This document shows, piece after piece, positions 8,675 to 17,385 of a DNA stretch of 64,000 nt. Numbering within the stretch: the stretch's first letter is position 1; every line of letters begins with the position of its first letter. The notes beneath the pieces are model-generated. The model made no database searches. It saw nothing but the letters and a program-made list of their open reading frames with translations, and was not told the origin of the DNA. Source of the stretch: Chitinophaga cymbidii (lineage in GTDB: Bacteria; Bacteroidota; Bacteroidia; Chitinophagales; Chitinophagaceae); the NCBI RefSeq assembly GCF_007992715.1, contig NZ_BKAU01000005.1, forward strand, positions 434,001 to 498,000, in the 5' to 3' direction. Made by a program: the position numbers and the translations under genes.

Positions 8675-9136
8675 ATGAAGAAAAAGATCATATTGGAAAT
8701 AATCTATGTCAGTTTTCTGATTTTATGGGCATACGCTGCATTCAGTAAACTATTTGCCTTTGATATATTCAGTACGCAGTTGGGCAAATCGCCACTGTTG
8801 CGCTCCGTAGCTCCAGTTGCGGCTATTGGCGTACCTGTGATAGAACTTGTGCTGGCGGCGATGCTTATAATGGAGAGAACGAAGAAAATTGGTTTGATTG
8901 GGTCGCTTGTATTGATGGTGATATTTACGGTGTACCTTATAGGGATACTCGCTTTCAGTACGGATATTCCATGTAGTTGTGGGGGCTTGCTTCAAGATCT
9001 AACCTGGAAACAGCATGTATTCTTTAATTTAGGAGTAATAGTATTAGCTACAATTGGGGTTTTCTTACAAGGTGGGAGATTTTCTAATTGGAAATCAGAC
9101 AAAATGAATAAGTCATTAGTTCGACAATCACTTTAA
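8675..9136 (+). CDS. MauE/DoxX-type redox-associated membrane protein
   Basis: About 153 residues with four predicted membrane helices (IILEIIYVSFLILWAYAA, VAAIGVPVIELVLAAMLI, IGLIGSLVLMVIFTVYLI and VFFNLGVIVLATIGVFL). A CSCGG motif follows helix three, as in Bacteroidota MauE-like proteins thought to pass electrons for thiol-disulfide exchange in the cell envelope, analogous to DsbD/CcdA. The start at 8675 (MKKKIILE) fits membrane insertion; an upstream in-frame ATG at 8612 overlaps the decayed ORF and is less likely. It begins a tight same-strand run with four small exported cysteine-pair proteins, and a TlpA oxidoreductase lies convergently behind them. A role in oxidising or reducing those small proteins is inference. 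Confidence 0.82.
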   Translation: MKKKIILEIIYVSFLILWAYAAFSKLFAFDIFSTQLGKSPLLRSVAPVAAIGVPVIELVLAAMLIMERTKKIGLIGSLVLMVIFTVYLIGILAFSTDIPCSCGGLLQDLTWKQHVFFNLGVIVLATIGVFLQGGRFSNWKSDKMNKSLVRQSL

Positions 9137-9146
9137 AATTTATTTT

Positions 9147-9530
9147 ATGAAAAAGCTAATATTCATTAAAGCACTTCTCTTATTGATCATCCCAATAATG
9201 CTGGTCGCATACCCTACGCCAACAGCAACAAGAGTAGCAGACCAGACTTTTGAGTTAGTCCCTGGTGGTGATCCTGAAGATCCCCTCGATTGGGTAGTTA
9301 TAATTATTGTTCCATGCCCAGGCACAGGTAGAATTTGTGCAATGATAATTTTTGATTCTGATATTTATACTTTGGCGGAAGCAACTGCTGCCGGGAATCC
9401 GGCATGGGCAGGGCTGCCAAAAGTTAATCAGCCGAGCTCAGGATTGGCAGCAGACATGGCTGCCGCACTAGCATCACCAAATGACCCTTACATTGCACCA
9501 AGCGGACGAATAATCTATAAAAGAAGCTGA
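9147..9530 (+). CDS. Small exported cysteine-pair protein, paralog 1 of 4
   Basis: 127 residues. The N-terminal signal segment is KLIFIKALLLLIIPIMLVA. The mature part carries the family signature: GGDPEDPLDW, then CPGTGRIC (Cys57 and Cys64, six residues apart), then YTLAEATAAGNPAW, GLPKVNQ, and a closing DPYIAPSGRIIYKR. Only two cysteines are in the mature region, so one disulfide is likely. The gene follows the MauE gene by 10 bases and precedes its next paralog by 34, implying an operon. I do not recognise a named family with certainty; the size, export signal and neighbourhood resemble small DUF6520-type Bacteroidota proteins. The function is unknown. A ligand, peptide precursor or redox carrier are all possible. 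Confidence 0.78.
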   Translation: MKKLIFIKALLLLIIPIMLVAYPTPTATRVADQTFELVPGGDPEDPLDWVVIIIVPCPGTGRICAMIIFDSDIYTLAEATAAGNPAWAGLPKVNQPSSGLAADMAAALASPNDPYIAPSGRIIYKRS

Positions 9531-9564
9531 TAGATTATAGCGAGTAATATGAAATATAAAAAGT

Positions 9565-9948
9565 ATGAAAAAGATAGTTGTGCTAAAAATATTACTACTG
9601 ACTTCCATATTGGTTTACAGCAAGCGGTATTCAAATTTACTTTCAATACAGCCACGCCCTGAGCTGGCATTTGAGCTGGTAATGTATGGAGATCCGTTTA
9701 ATCCACTTGATTATGTGCCATTTGATGACTGGTATCCATATGTAAATTGCCCTGGAACGGGATATATCTGCGTTGTTGAAGTTTACGAAAACGAGATTTA
9801 CTTGCCAACTGATATACCAATTCCTGCATACTGGGGGAAGCCGAAGGTTGGAGAAGGCACGTTACATGATGACATAAGCAACGCATTGTCGGTATATATC
9901 GACCCATACTTTACCGGGAATCTAAGAACAATCTGGAAAAGGTTTTAG
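9565..9948 (+). CDS. Small exported cysteine-pair protein, paralog 2 of 4 (divergent)
   Basis: 127 residues, with an N-terminal hydrophobic export segment (VVLKILLLTSILVY). The core NCPGTGYICVV keeps the cysteine pair with the same six-residue spacing, and GDPFNPLDY matches the acidic GGDxxDPxD block although one Gly is lost. The later part is less conserved: WGKPKVGE replaces WxGxPKVNQ, and the tail reads DPYFTGNLRTIWKR instead of DPYxAPSGR. It is therefore the most divergent of the four copies, either specialised or drifting. It lies in the same operon between paralogs 1 and 3. Function unknown. Confidence 0.75.
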   Translation: MKKIVVLKILLLTSILVYSKRYSNLLSIQPRPELAFELVMYGDPFNPLDYVPFDDWYPYVNCPGTGYICVVEVYENEIYLPTDIPIPAYWGKPKVGEGTLHDDISNALSVYIDPYFTGNLRTIWKRF

Positions 9949-9975
9949 TAAAAAATATTGATAAACGAATCTACT

Positions 9976-10353
9976 ATGAAAGGTTACGTAATCAGGATAT
10001 TCATCGTACTCTGTACTCCCGTTTTTGGATTTTCGTCATCAAAAACAACCTTCAACACAGTTAAAAAAGATTGTTTTCTGCTAGTTGCCGGTGGTGATGC
10101 AAATGATCCATCGGATTATACATGGACTGCTTCCGCACTAAATTGCCCGGGCACAGGGAGAATATGTATGATCGTAATATCCTCTTCCGATGTTTATACT
10201 TTACCAGAGGCTATTGAAGCTGGTAGTGATAAATGGGTAGGCAGGCCGAAAGTTAACCAAACTGCCTTAGCAGAAGATTTAAGTAATGCAGCTAAATCAG
10301 TAAGTGATCCTTATACGGCTCCAAGCGGGCGGATCTTTTATAAAGAACACTAA
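9976..10353 (+). CDS. Small exported cysteine-pair protein, paralog 3 of 4
   Basis: About 125 residues. The start at 9976 (MKGYVIRIFIVL) gives a normal signal peptide; an in-frame ATG at 9958 would only add six residues. The mature region has GGDANDPSDY, NCPGTGRICMI with the six-residue cysteine spacing, VYTLPEAIEAGSDKW, GRPKVNQ and DPYTAPSGRIFYKE, so it is very close in plan to paralogs 1 and 4. An extra Cys (KKDCFLL) sits just before the acidic block and is absent from the other copies' mature part. It is probably cotranscribed with its neighbours. Function unknown. Confidence 0.76.
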   Translation: MKGYVIRIFIVLCTPVFGFSSSKTTFNTVKKDCFLLVAGGDANDPSDYTWTASALNCPGTGRICMIVISSSDVYTLPEAIEAGSDKWVGRPKVNQTALAEDLSNAAKSVSDPYTAPSGRIFYKEH

Positions 10354-10399
10354 GTCGTTTATATAAACAAGTATTATTTAACCAAAAATTTTAATTCCC

Positions 10400-10774
10400 A
10401 TGACAAAAAGAATCATGAGCCTTTGTGCTCTCGCTATCGCCGCAGTATTTGCATTCGCCTTCAAAGCGGAACCAGCAAAAGTATTTGCTGATCAGCAATT
10501 CTATTTAACACCAGGTGGTGACAGAAACGATCCATTAGATTTTGTCGCATTAACCACTCAAAACTGTCCCAGCACAGGTGCAGTTTGTGCAATTGATGTA
10601 TTCAATGCAGACGTATACACATTGGCAGAAGCAATAGCAGCGGGGAATTCTGCATGGGCAGGACAGCCAAAAGTAAATCAAGCTGCTTTAGAAACTGACA
10701 TGGCTGCAGCAGTAGCGGCAATACCCGATCCTTATACCGCTCCTAGCGGACGGGTTATCTCCAAGAGGAACTAG
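10400..10774 (+). CDS. Small exported cysteine-pair protein, paralog 4 of 4
   Basis: 124 residues. The signal peptide LCALAIAAVFAFAFKAEPA has the AFAFK junction that I associate with small exported Bacteroidota proteins. The mature part shows GGDRNDPLDF, NCPSTGAVCAI (Ser in place of Gly), VYTLAEAIAAGNSAW, GQPKVNQ, DMAAAVAA and DPYTAPSGRVISKR. The gap to paralog 3 is 46 bases. It is the last gene of the array and is followed by a strong bidirectional terminator. Coding style here looks a little less AT-rich than in paralogs 2 and 3. Function unknown; conserved positions across copies point to a shared fold around one disulfide. Confidence 0.78.
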   Translation: MTKRIMSLCALAIAAVFAFAFKAEPAKVFADQQFYLTPGGDRNDPLDFVALTTQNCPSTGAVCAIDVFNADVYTLAEAIAAGNSAWAGQPKVNQAALETDMAAAVAAIPDPYTAPSGRVISKRN

Positions 10775-10795
10775 ATTCCCCTCTCATGTATTTTA

Positions 10796-10835
10796 GAAAA
10801 GTTGAGAAAGAACGACGTTTCTTTCTCAACTTTTC
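10796..10835. terminator. Bidirectional terminator between convergent operons
   Basis: A 17-bp perfect stem (10796-10812 with 10819-10835) has a six-base CGACGT loop. A-runs on one arm and T-runs on the other let it end both the small-protein operon and the TlpA operon. Confidence 0.85.
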
Positions 10836-10854
10836 CAAAAAGAAGGATACAATA

Positions 10855-12261
10855 TCAAAGCATGGAAATAACAAACATCTTTAATTTTACGGAATCTGGT
10901 TTAAGTTTAAAGCCTCTTGTTTCAAGTATTTTTTCAAATTCCTCATAGTTCTTAATCTTCGTGGGGTTTGGCAATATAAGGTCAATACGCTCATTGTATC
11001 CAGTATCATCTATTATTGGCCGATCAACCTTAAAATAGTAAACTGATTTAAGTTTTTGAAAATATTCATAAAAAAGGTTTCTAATATTATACCCATAATA
11101 GTTATTTTGTATAATGTTGTCCGCATATGAAAAATCGAATGAAGGATTGTCTTGTGTTGATTTGATTCTGTCTATATCCCCAGTAAACTGTAGTTTTAGA
11201 CAAGGAACGGTTCGTTCCTCCCATCTACCGTAAATCCCTAAGTAATTCTCGAAAAATCGTTCTATATCCTGAAGCATGAATGTATTAACTAGTGAATCAG
11301 GTATAGACAACGGCAAAACCTGCTCATAACAGACTTTATGACGATAGTCGGCATCTGTAGCCTTTCGCTTAAGGATTACATCAGATTGGCTTATCATAGC
11401 TGTATCGCTAACCTCCAATAGAAACCGGCTTCCATAGAGGAAATGGTCATCAAGTAACAAATCGTCTTTAAGCGCTGCTTGATACAGTTCCAGTATTCCC
11501 ATGTTCAGGTATGTGTTTCTTTGGGTCCCTAACAACGAATCAATGAAATCTTCAACTGCACTCCCATAAGCAGAAGCACCCTTATCATCAAAACCTCCGA
11601 AATTTGAGCTGTAAAGCGGCCGATTACCGGATATTGGAGACTGCTGGACGAAGTACGGTTTGTTTCGGTCATAGGCTAATGCATTGTCTTCTATATAGGA
11701 AATTTTCACACCACTTAGCGCTTCTTGAATCTTTTTCTCATGGGTGTTTTCCGAAATTCCACGTAATTTAACCCTCCCATCTGCTCCAATCCAGACATGG
11801 TAACCGATCTCTCCCCGTATAGGAAATAACTTCAGAAAATTTTTAGCGTCGGCCAGCATTGGCAGGTTGTCTGGAACAATATTGTCTGCTGGAGCACGCT
11901 TCCCATTTTGCTGCTTTAGCCATTTTTTTACTCTGTTCTCATCCTCCCAGGGGTTAACGAGAAAAATTTGAATTTGATTCTTAAATTTCTCTTGAAGAGC
12001 TGATAATCCATAAAAACCTTTAATGCAAGGTGAACAATATGTTGTCCAAAAGTCTAATATTATTAGTTTCCCCCGAAAGTCTTGAAGTGTAGTTTTGCCA
12101 ATGTAATCTGAATATAGATTGCCTGAGTTGTCCATTACTTTTTTCAAAGTAATGTTAGGAAGAATATCTCCTTCCCGTAAATCAGTATCTTTTATTAGTT
12201 GTCCGGATATTTGACTAATTCCGATTAATATGCTACAGCACGTTGTAATGATTTTCTTCAT
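10855..12261 (-). CDS. Exported TlpA-like thiol-disulfide oxidoreductase with long C-terminal extension
   Basis: About 468 residues. A signal peptide is followed by a thioredoxin-fold domain (roughly residues 35-190) with the redox centre TTYCSPCIKG, a CxxC of TlpA/ResA type, and the cis-Pro region typical of AhpC/TSA-TlpA proteins. The remaining ~280 residues have no domain I recognise and make the protein far longer than a plain TlpA. The start at 12261 (MKKIITTCC) is preferred because the frame upstream overlaps the SusD stop. It is the last gene of a SusC-SusD-TlpA operon and acts in the periplasm or outer membrane. The obvious partners are the MauE protein and the cysteine-pair proteins on the facing strand; this link is inference from context. 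Confidence 0.85.
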   Translation of the reverse strand: MKKIITTCCSILIGISQISGQLIKDTDLREGDILPNITLKKVMDNSGNLYSDYIGKTTLQDFRGKLIILDFWTTYCSPCIKGFYGLSALQEKFKNQIQIFLVNPWEDENRVKKWLKQQNGKRAPADNIVPDNLPMLADAKNFLKLFPIRGEIGYHVWIGADGRVKLRGISENTHEKKIQEALSGVKISYIEDNALAYDRNKPYFVQQSPISGNRPLYSSNFGGFDDKGASAYGSAVEDFIDSLLGTQRNTYLNMGILELYQAALKDDLLLDDHFLYGSRFLLEVSDTAMISQSDVILKRKATDADYRHKVCYEQVLPLSIPDSLVNTFMLQDIERFFENYLGIYGRWEERTVPCLKLQFTGDIDRIKSTQDNPSFDFSYADNIIQNNYYGYNIRNLFYEYFQKLKSVYYFKVDRPIIDDTGYNERIDLILPNPTKIKNYEEFEKILETRGFKLKPDSVKLKMFVISML

Positions 12262-12286
12262 TCTAATATTCTTTTTGATGACTATC

Positions 12287-13633
12287 TTATCGTTCATTTT
12301 GCTGAATGCCAGAAAGTCGAATAACTTCATCAGGAATTAGCCATACCCAACGTTTGTCATTTGGTGGTAATGTGTATGTTATTCCATCAATTTCTCTTTG
12401 TAAACTAATGTTAGCCCCTTCAAGATTCAATCTTCTAAGATCGCTCCATTTGCTGCTCCTAAAAAGGAGTTCCTTCCAACGTTCGTGGAGAACTAACTCA
12501 AGTGCATCCTCTTTAGATGCTGCTGTCTCGGGTATAAACTTTTCATCAATATATCGATGGGATAGTAAACGATTTAAATCTGCCAATCCACCATCAATCA
12601 TGTCTCTTCTTACCAGGCATTCAGCCCGGATTAAATAGATTTCGTTGGTTGCGATGCCGCAATAACCTACATAGCCTTCTCTTCCCTCATAACTCCCTTT
12701 ATAATTCACAGATCCGTCATGATTGACTATAAACAGGACCTTCCGTCGCAGATCATTTTCGTTATAGGAATTAAATAAAAACGGATTAACAGTCGTTGAA
12801 GGAGCAGGTATTCGGCTTCCTCCATAAAAAGCAAGGAAGACGCTTTCAGTATTATCTGTTGAGAAACTGGGATTGGCCAAAGTATCCAATGTGTTGAAGT
12901 CGATCAGATCTGGTGATTCACTCAAGTAAAGGCTCGCATATTTTTCAGCATTGGTATAGTCTCTCATGCTTAAATATACACGAGCTAAGAACCCGAAACA
13001 GACAAGTTTATCCGGAACATTAATGGCGTCGTTGTCCATTGGCATCAAGGCTATGGCGCCCTCTGCGTCTTTTATTATTCGCGCGTATGTCTCAGAAACG
13101 GTTGATCGGGCAATTTTTTCTTCTACATTAGGTGTAATCCGCAAGGGGATGCCGAGATCGGTTTGTGCCGATTCACTGTAAGGTTTACAATAGATCTGTG
13201 CAAGTTGATAAAAGGCGAAGGCCCTGAAGAATAACGCCTGCCCTCTAGCGTTATCACGCTCTGATGAGCTACCGTCCTCTGTTTGTTCCAGCCCCTGTAA
13301 TACCAGATTGGCATAGTAGATAACGATATAGGGAGATGTCCATGCATCAATCTTAGTATCCTTATCCCATCTACACGCATTTTGCGATTCAACATCCAGA
13401 TTTGCATATGCCGAAGAAGATAAGGCATACTCATCTACTCCTATATCGGCAAGTGAGGCCCCGAAATTATTGATACGATCATAATCTCTTAGAATCGCGA
13501 GCAAATCCTTGATATTCGAAATGGTTGTAATAGAGCGATCTGGTTTTTCATCCAGAATCTTAGAACAGGATGATATAATTAAAGCTAGCCAAAGAATGAT
13601 AAGAGTCGGTAAATTTTTTTTTATGTAACTCAT
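12287..13633 (-). CDS. SusD/RagB-family outer-membrane lipoprotein
   Basis: 448 residues with a lipoprotein signal ending in the lipobox IISSC (Cys about residue 23). The N-terminal SusD-like region starts ILDEKPDRS and the alpha-helical TPR-like scaffold follows (NLVLQGLEQ, GQALFFRAFAFYQLAQ). The C-terminal block with ELVLHERWKELLFRSSKWSDLRR is typical of RagB/SusD. It is the surface lid of the SusC channel encoded upstream, 27 bases away. The ligand is unknown. SusCD pairs of this AT-rich type accompanied by TlpA are known more for peptide or protein uptake than for glycans, but nothing in the sequence proves it. Confidence 0.93.
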   Translation of the reverse strand: MSYIKKNLPTLIILWLALIISSCSKILDEKPDRSITTISNIKDLLAILRDYDRINNFGASLADIGVDEYALSSSAYANLDVESQNACRWDKDTKIDAWTSPYIVIYYANLVLQGLEQTEDGSSSERDNARGQALFFRAFAFYQLAQIYCKPYSESAQTDLGIPLRITPNVEEKIARSTVSETYARIIKDAEGAIALMPMDNDAINVPDKLVCFGFLARVYLSMRDYTNAEKYASLYLSESPDLIDFNTLDTLANPSFSTDNTESVFLAFYGGSRIPAPSTTVNPFLFNSYNENDLRRKVLFIVNHDGSVNYKGSYEGREGYVGYCGIATNEIYLIRAECLVRRDMIDGGLADLNRLLSHRYIDEKFIPETAASKEDALELVLHERWKELLFRSSKWSDLRRLNLEGANISLQREIDGITYTLPPNDKRWVWLIPDEVIRLSGIQQNER

Positions 13634-13660
13634 GATGTTAGTTTTCTTTTAAACTTCTTG

Positions 13661-16600
13661 CTAAAGGGTTAGATTTAATCCAAACGAATACGAGGTAACG
13701 GGTGGTAAAACACTGGTAGGATAATCTGGATCATACTTCACTTTTGACGCTTTCCAAATCATCACATTCATATTGCCTATATAGGTATACAGTTCGATTC
13801 CTTTTATAGGAAGATTGTTGAATTTTCGATTGTCCCATCTATATGAGAGGCGAATATCCTGTAAGCGGATATGATCTCCTTTTTCCACATTAACTTCAGA
13901 CATTGAATAGAACTTATCCCGATTAGCATTTCCAGGATATGATATTGATGGCACATTGGTAATATGTTCATCCCCTGTTTTCTGCCACCTTTGACTATAA
14001 TCACCATGTCCTCGCCATGTATTATACAATTGATTATATTCGATAGAAGGTTTCTTATAGTAATACTTTGACCTGAAAGAAATATTAGCAGATAAGGAAA
14101 ACCCGGCATAAGAAAAGGAATTTAGGAGATTTCCATACAGTAAAGGGAATGCGGATCCTATATATCTTTGATTTTTCAAGCTATCAAGAAAAATTCCCTG
14201 GTAATTGGTGCTAATCTCATCACCGATGTAACCACGAGGATCACCGGTTTCTGGATCTAGTCCTGCCCATCGATACGCATATATTCCCATATAAATATCT
14301 CCTTCCCTAATGATCGGAGCAGTAGGAACGGATTTTGTTTCTTCAAAATATCTTGAAACAATAGTTTTTGCGAAATTCACATTAAGGCTTGTTTGCCACC
14401 CGAATTTGCCCTGAATGTTCTTGCTTTGAAGAGCAAGATCAACACCCTTTCCTGTCAGATTTGCTGCGTTTTTTTGCATCATTCCCCCGGTAATTCCCAA
14501 AGTTGGATCAAGCGGGAAGTTCGCAATAACATCTTTTGATTGCTTATGGTACCATTCAATACTACCCGTTACCCGATTGTTAAAGAGCTGGAAGTCCATG
14601 GCAGCATTGAACGTTCGTACCTCTTCCCATCTAAGATCAGGATTGGGTGCACCGAGAGGCATAGCATAAATCTGTCCCAGGAAGTTAGGCCTCGAAGAAT
14701 ACAATATTGTGCTTAATGCTGATATTGCGTTGTTAATATTTCCTGCATACCCATAGGTGGCTCTGATCGACAATTTGGGCATCCAGCCAACATTGTAAAA
14801 GTTCTCCTTGCTGATATTCCAGCGACCGCCTACCGACCACAAAGGCTTATATTTATTATTAGTAGTTACCCCAAATAAGTTTGATCCGTCACGCCGGCCA
14901 CTAACATATATTCCATATTTTGAGTCATATGTATAGGACGCGTTTGCAAGGAAAGACACAAGGTTATTATTCCTTTCGGATAACCTGTCCATATTCGGAA
15001 TCCTGGCATTTCCCCCAAGGAACTGCGGAACATTGCTTCCATAATTGAGATTGTTATCATAACTCAATGTGGCGTCATTATATCCGTAGAACCTATTTCC
15101 CTCTGTATATAGCCAGGATTTAGATAATTCACCTGCAACTAGTGCCGTAAAATCATGTACACCCTGCCAATTCTTCTGGATATTTAGCTGTCCACGTAAA
15201 TTGTGGGTTGTCAGTTTATTTGCAAGGATATCCAAAATACCACCTAAAGGGATACTACGAACAAATGTTGTAGGATTAGTATAACGATTGATAAGGTCAC
15301 GGGTAAAAAAGGAATTTAAATCTTGAAGATTTCGATCGTCCGTAATCTGACGAGTATATTGATATTTCACACTTCCACTTAACCAGGAAGTCAATCGCAC
15401 ATCACCGCCAAATTTCATTCGAAGTAACCCACTTTTTGTGACATGACCGGCATTTGCCTCGCGTTCATCTAATGGAAAATAGTACCAATTGAGTAATTCG
15501 TCTTCTGGTAACGACTCTAAATATGATGATCCAAAAAAAGTAGGTAAAGCCATATGATTGCCATCTTCATCAGCCAGCCGCGCATATGGTAATGAAAGCC
15601 GTCCAGGGCTAGATACCGGAAAGGTAATTCCCCCTCCTGTTAGTTTCTCATGATTGTAATCCACCCCCAAGTTTAATTCCAACGGTTTGGTTGGCCGTAT
15701 ATTAAAGTTAGTGCTAATGTTATATCTGTTGTTCTTTCCTGGCCCCTGATATTCTGATAAATTGTTATCAACGCCAAACGATAAATTATACCCCAATAAA
15801 CTAGAACCTCCAGAGACATTTAGAAAATTCTGTTTGTTAATAGCATTCCTGAAAATGTATTTTTCGACATCCTTTCGTATATCGAATGATCGAAGTTCGT
15901 CAATCTGTGAGTTTGCCTCAGCATCTGTCAAATCTCCTTTGCGATGCCTATCTAGAATTTCAACCACTGGCGAAGTAACAAAGAATTGTGGATATTGGAG
16001 ATGAAGGTCATAAAATCCTCTGCTAAATAAATCCCGCTCGACATCGATGAAATCACTGCTGCTCATTTGTGGGAAATAAAAAGGATTTGGTTTTTGGAGG
16101 ATGGAGATGTTAGAGTTAAATGTGATAGCCACCGGTCTATTTCGCACTCCGGTTTTAGTTTTAATTACAATCACTCCGTTTCCAGCACGAGCTCCCCATA
16201 TCGAAGCGGCTACGGCATCTTTCAATACGCTGACACTAGCAATAGTATTCGGATTAATACTGTTTATATCTCCTGTATACGGAAAGTCATCCAGTATTAT
16301 CAACGGATTTTGAGATGATATGCCATTGAGATCATTTGCTGTGTTAAGTGTGCTTACACCTCTTAACTGAATTTTTATAACTCCGGCACCATCTGATTTG
16401 TTGAATAATAGCCCGTTTGCCGCTCCATCTAATCGGGTAAGTAAGTTACGACCAACTTGGCGCTCTAAAATAATACTATCTACAACAGTTGCACTTCCAA
16501 TGAATCGCTCTGGCGCTACTTGTTCATATCCTGTGCTAACCTCTACCTCCTTGATCTGCATGGTAGCAGCGGCCAGCCGGATCTCCGGATTGTGATTGTT

Positions 16601-17194
16601 TTTTACTGCAACCTGAATAGGAATAAATCCAACACTAGAAATAACCAGCACCGCATTCTCATCCGGAACACCAATATTAAAATCCCCATTCCCATCCGTC
16701 ACCGTCCCCATACCTCCACCATTCTTAACCCTCACCGTAACCCCAGGCAGCGGGTTCCCATCACTGTCCGTAACTCTGCCGCTAATGCTATCTTTCGAAG
16801 AAGAAGGAGCGCTTTGTTCCTTCTTCGGCAGAATAAGAATTCCCGTTCCCTTAACGCTCCACGTCAGCTCTTTCCCTTTCAACACTTCCGCCATTGTCCG
16901 CTCCAGCGAAGCACGGCGAACATTCACGGAAACTTTCTCAGACGGATTTAAAAGCGTCGTATTATATAATACCGTATACGGCGTCTGCTGCTCGATGCTT
17001 CTGAAAACCTGTTCAATAGGAGTGTTTGTAACGTTGATTGTGATTGACACACTGTCCTGCGCAAAGACGGATTGGCTTACAATCATAAGGAGCAGTAGGG
17101 TGATGGCTGGCCACTTGCCCCGAAGGCAAGCACTGCTGTAGATTTTTTTCATGTTTGAGTTAGTTAAGGTTCTGCCAGATGTTTCTTTGTTCAT
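13661..17194 (-). CDS. SusC/RagA-type TonB-dependent transporter with STN domain
   Basis: About 1,177 residues. After the signal peptide (LLLLMIVSQSVFAQ) comes an STN domain (VTNTPIEQVFRSIEQQTPY ... KGTGILILPKKE), which talks to an anti-sigma factor. A carboxypeptidase-regulatory-like repeat (ISGRVTDSDGNPLPGVTV) follows, then a TonB plug with the SusC signature (RGVSTLNTANDLNG, NPLIILDDFPY, VLKDAVAASIWGARAGNGV) and a 22-strand barrel to the C-terminus. The start at 17194 gives MNKETSG; ATG at 17152 (MKKIYSS) is an alternative. It forms the outer-membrane channel with the SusD protein. The STN domain plus the nearby sigma factor and FecR imply induction on ligand binding. The coding sequence is AT-richer than the flanking chromosome. 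Confidence 0.94.
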   Translation of the reverse strand: MNKETSGRTLTNSNMKKIYSSACLRGKWPAITLLLLMIVSQSVFAQDSVSITINVTNTPIEQVFRSIEQQTPYTVLYNTTLLNPSEKVSVNVRRASLERTMAEVLKGKELTWSVKGTGILILPKKEQSAPSSSKDSISGRVTDSDGNPLPGVTVRVKNGGGMGTVTDGNGDFNIGVPDENAVLVISSVGFIPIQVAVKNNHNPEIRLAAATMQIKEVEVSTGYEQVAPERFIGSATVVDSIILERQVGRNLLTRLDGAANGLLFNKSDGAGVIKIQLRGVSTLNTANDLNGISSQNPLIILDDFPYTGDINSINPNTIASVSVLKDAVAASIWGARAGNGVIVIKTKTGVRNRPVAITFNSNISILQKPNPFYFPQMSSSDFIDVERDLFSRGFYDLHLQYPQFFVTSPVVEILDRHRKGDLTDAEANSQIDELRSFDIRKDVEKYIFRNAINKQNFLNVSGGSSLLGYNLSFGVDNNLSEYQGPGKNNRYNISTNFNIRPTKPLELNLGVDYNHEKLTGGGITFPVSSPGRLSLPYARLADEDGNHMALPTFFGSSYLESLPEDELLNWYYFPLDEREANAGHVTKSGLLRMKFGGDVRLTSWLSGSVKYQYTRQITDDRNLQDLNSFFTRDLINRYTNPTTFVRSIPLGGILDILANKLTTHNLRGQLNIQKNWQGVHDFTALVAGELSKSWLYTEGNRFYGYNDATLSYDNNLNYGSNVPQFLGGNARIPNMDRLSERNNNLVSFLANASYTYDSKYGIYVSGRRDGSNLFGVTTNNKYKPLWSVGGRWNISKENFYNVGWMPKLSIRATYGYAGNINNAISALSTILYSSRPNFLGQIYAMPLGAPNPDLRWEEVRTFNAAMDFQLFNNRVTGSIEWYHKQSKDVIANFPLDPTLGITGGMMQKNAANLTGKGVDLALQSKNIQGKFGWQTSLNVNFAKTIVSRYFEETKSVPTAPIIREGDIYMGIYAYRWAGLDPETGDPRGYIGDEISTNYQGIFLDSLKNQRYIGSAFPLLYGNLLNSFSYAGFSLSANISFRSKYYYKKPSIEYNQLYNTWRGHGDYSQRWQKTGDEHITNVPSISYPGNANRDKFYSMSEVNVEKGDHIRLQDIRLSYRWDNRKFNNLPIKGIELYTYIGNMNVMIWKASKVKYDPDYPTSVLPPVTSYSFGLNLTL

Positions 17195-17311
17195 AGTATA
17201 TGATTGTAAGAAATGCCTGCGGGGTGAACAGAAATTAATCAAAAATTAATAAAATAATTTAGTATCATCCGGCTGCAATGGGCCACTCTAGGCGTTTTCA
17301 GAATATTGCAC

Positions 17312-17340
17312 AAAAATGCCATTGCGTGTATGCGCAATGG
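17312..17340 (-). terminator. Probable terminator between sigma factor and SusC genes
   Basis: CCATTGCG (17319-17326) pairs with CGCAATGG (17333-17340). On the minus strand the stem is followed by GCATTTTTG, a short U-run, so it can end the sigma-factor transcript before the SusC gene. The rest of 17195-17385 shows nothing else. Confidence 0.5.
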
Positions 17341-17385
17341 TTATACATAATTGCTTCTGATGGGGTGGGAGGCCGGTAAATGATG

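Noticed and set aside
9147..10774. Array of small proteins as classical bacteriocins or lanthipeptides
   Set aside because: No LanM/LanB, peptidase-exporter or double-Gly leader is present; a Sec-type signal peptide is seen instead.
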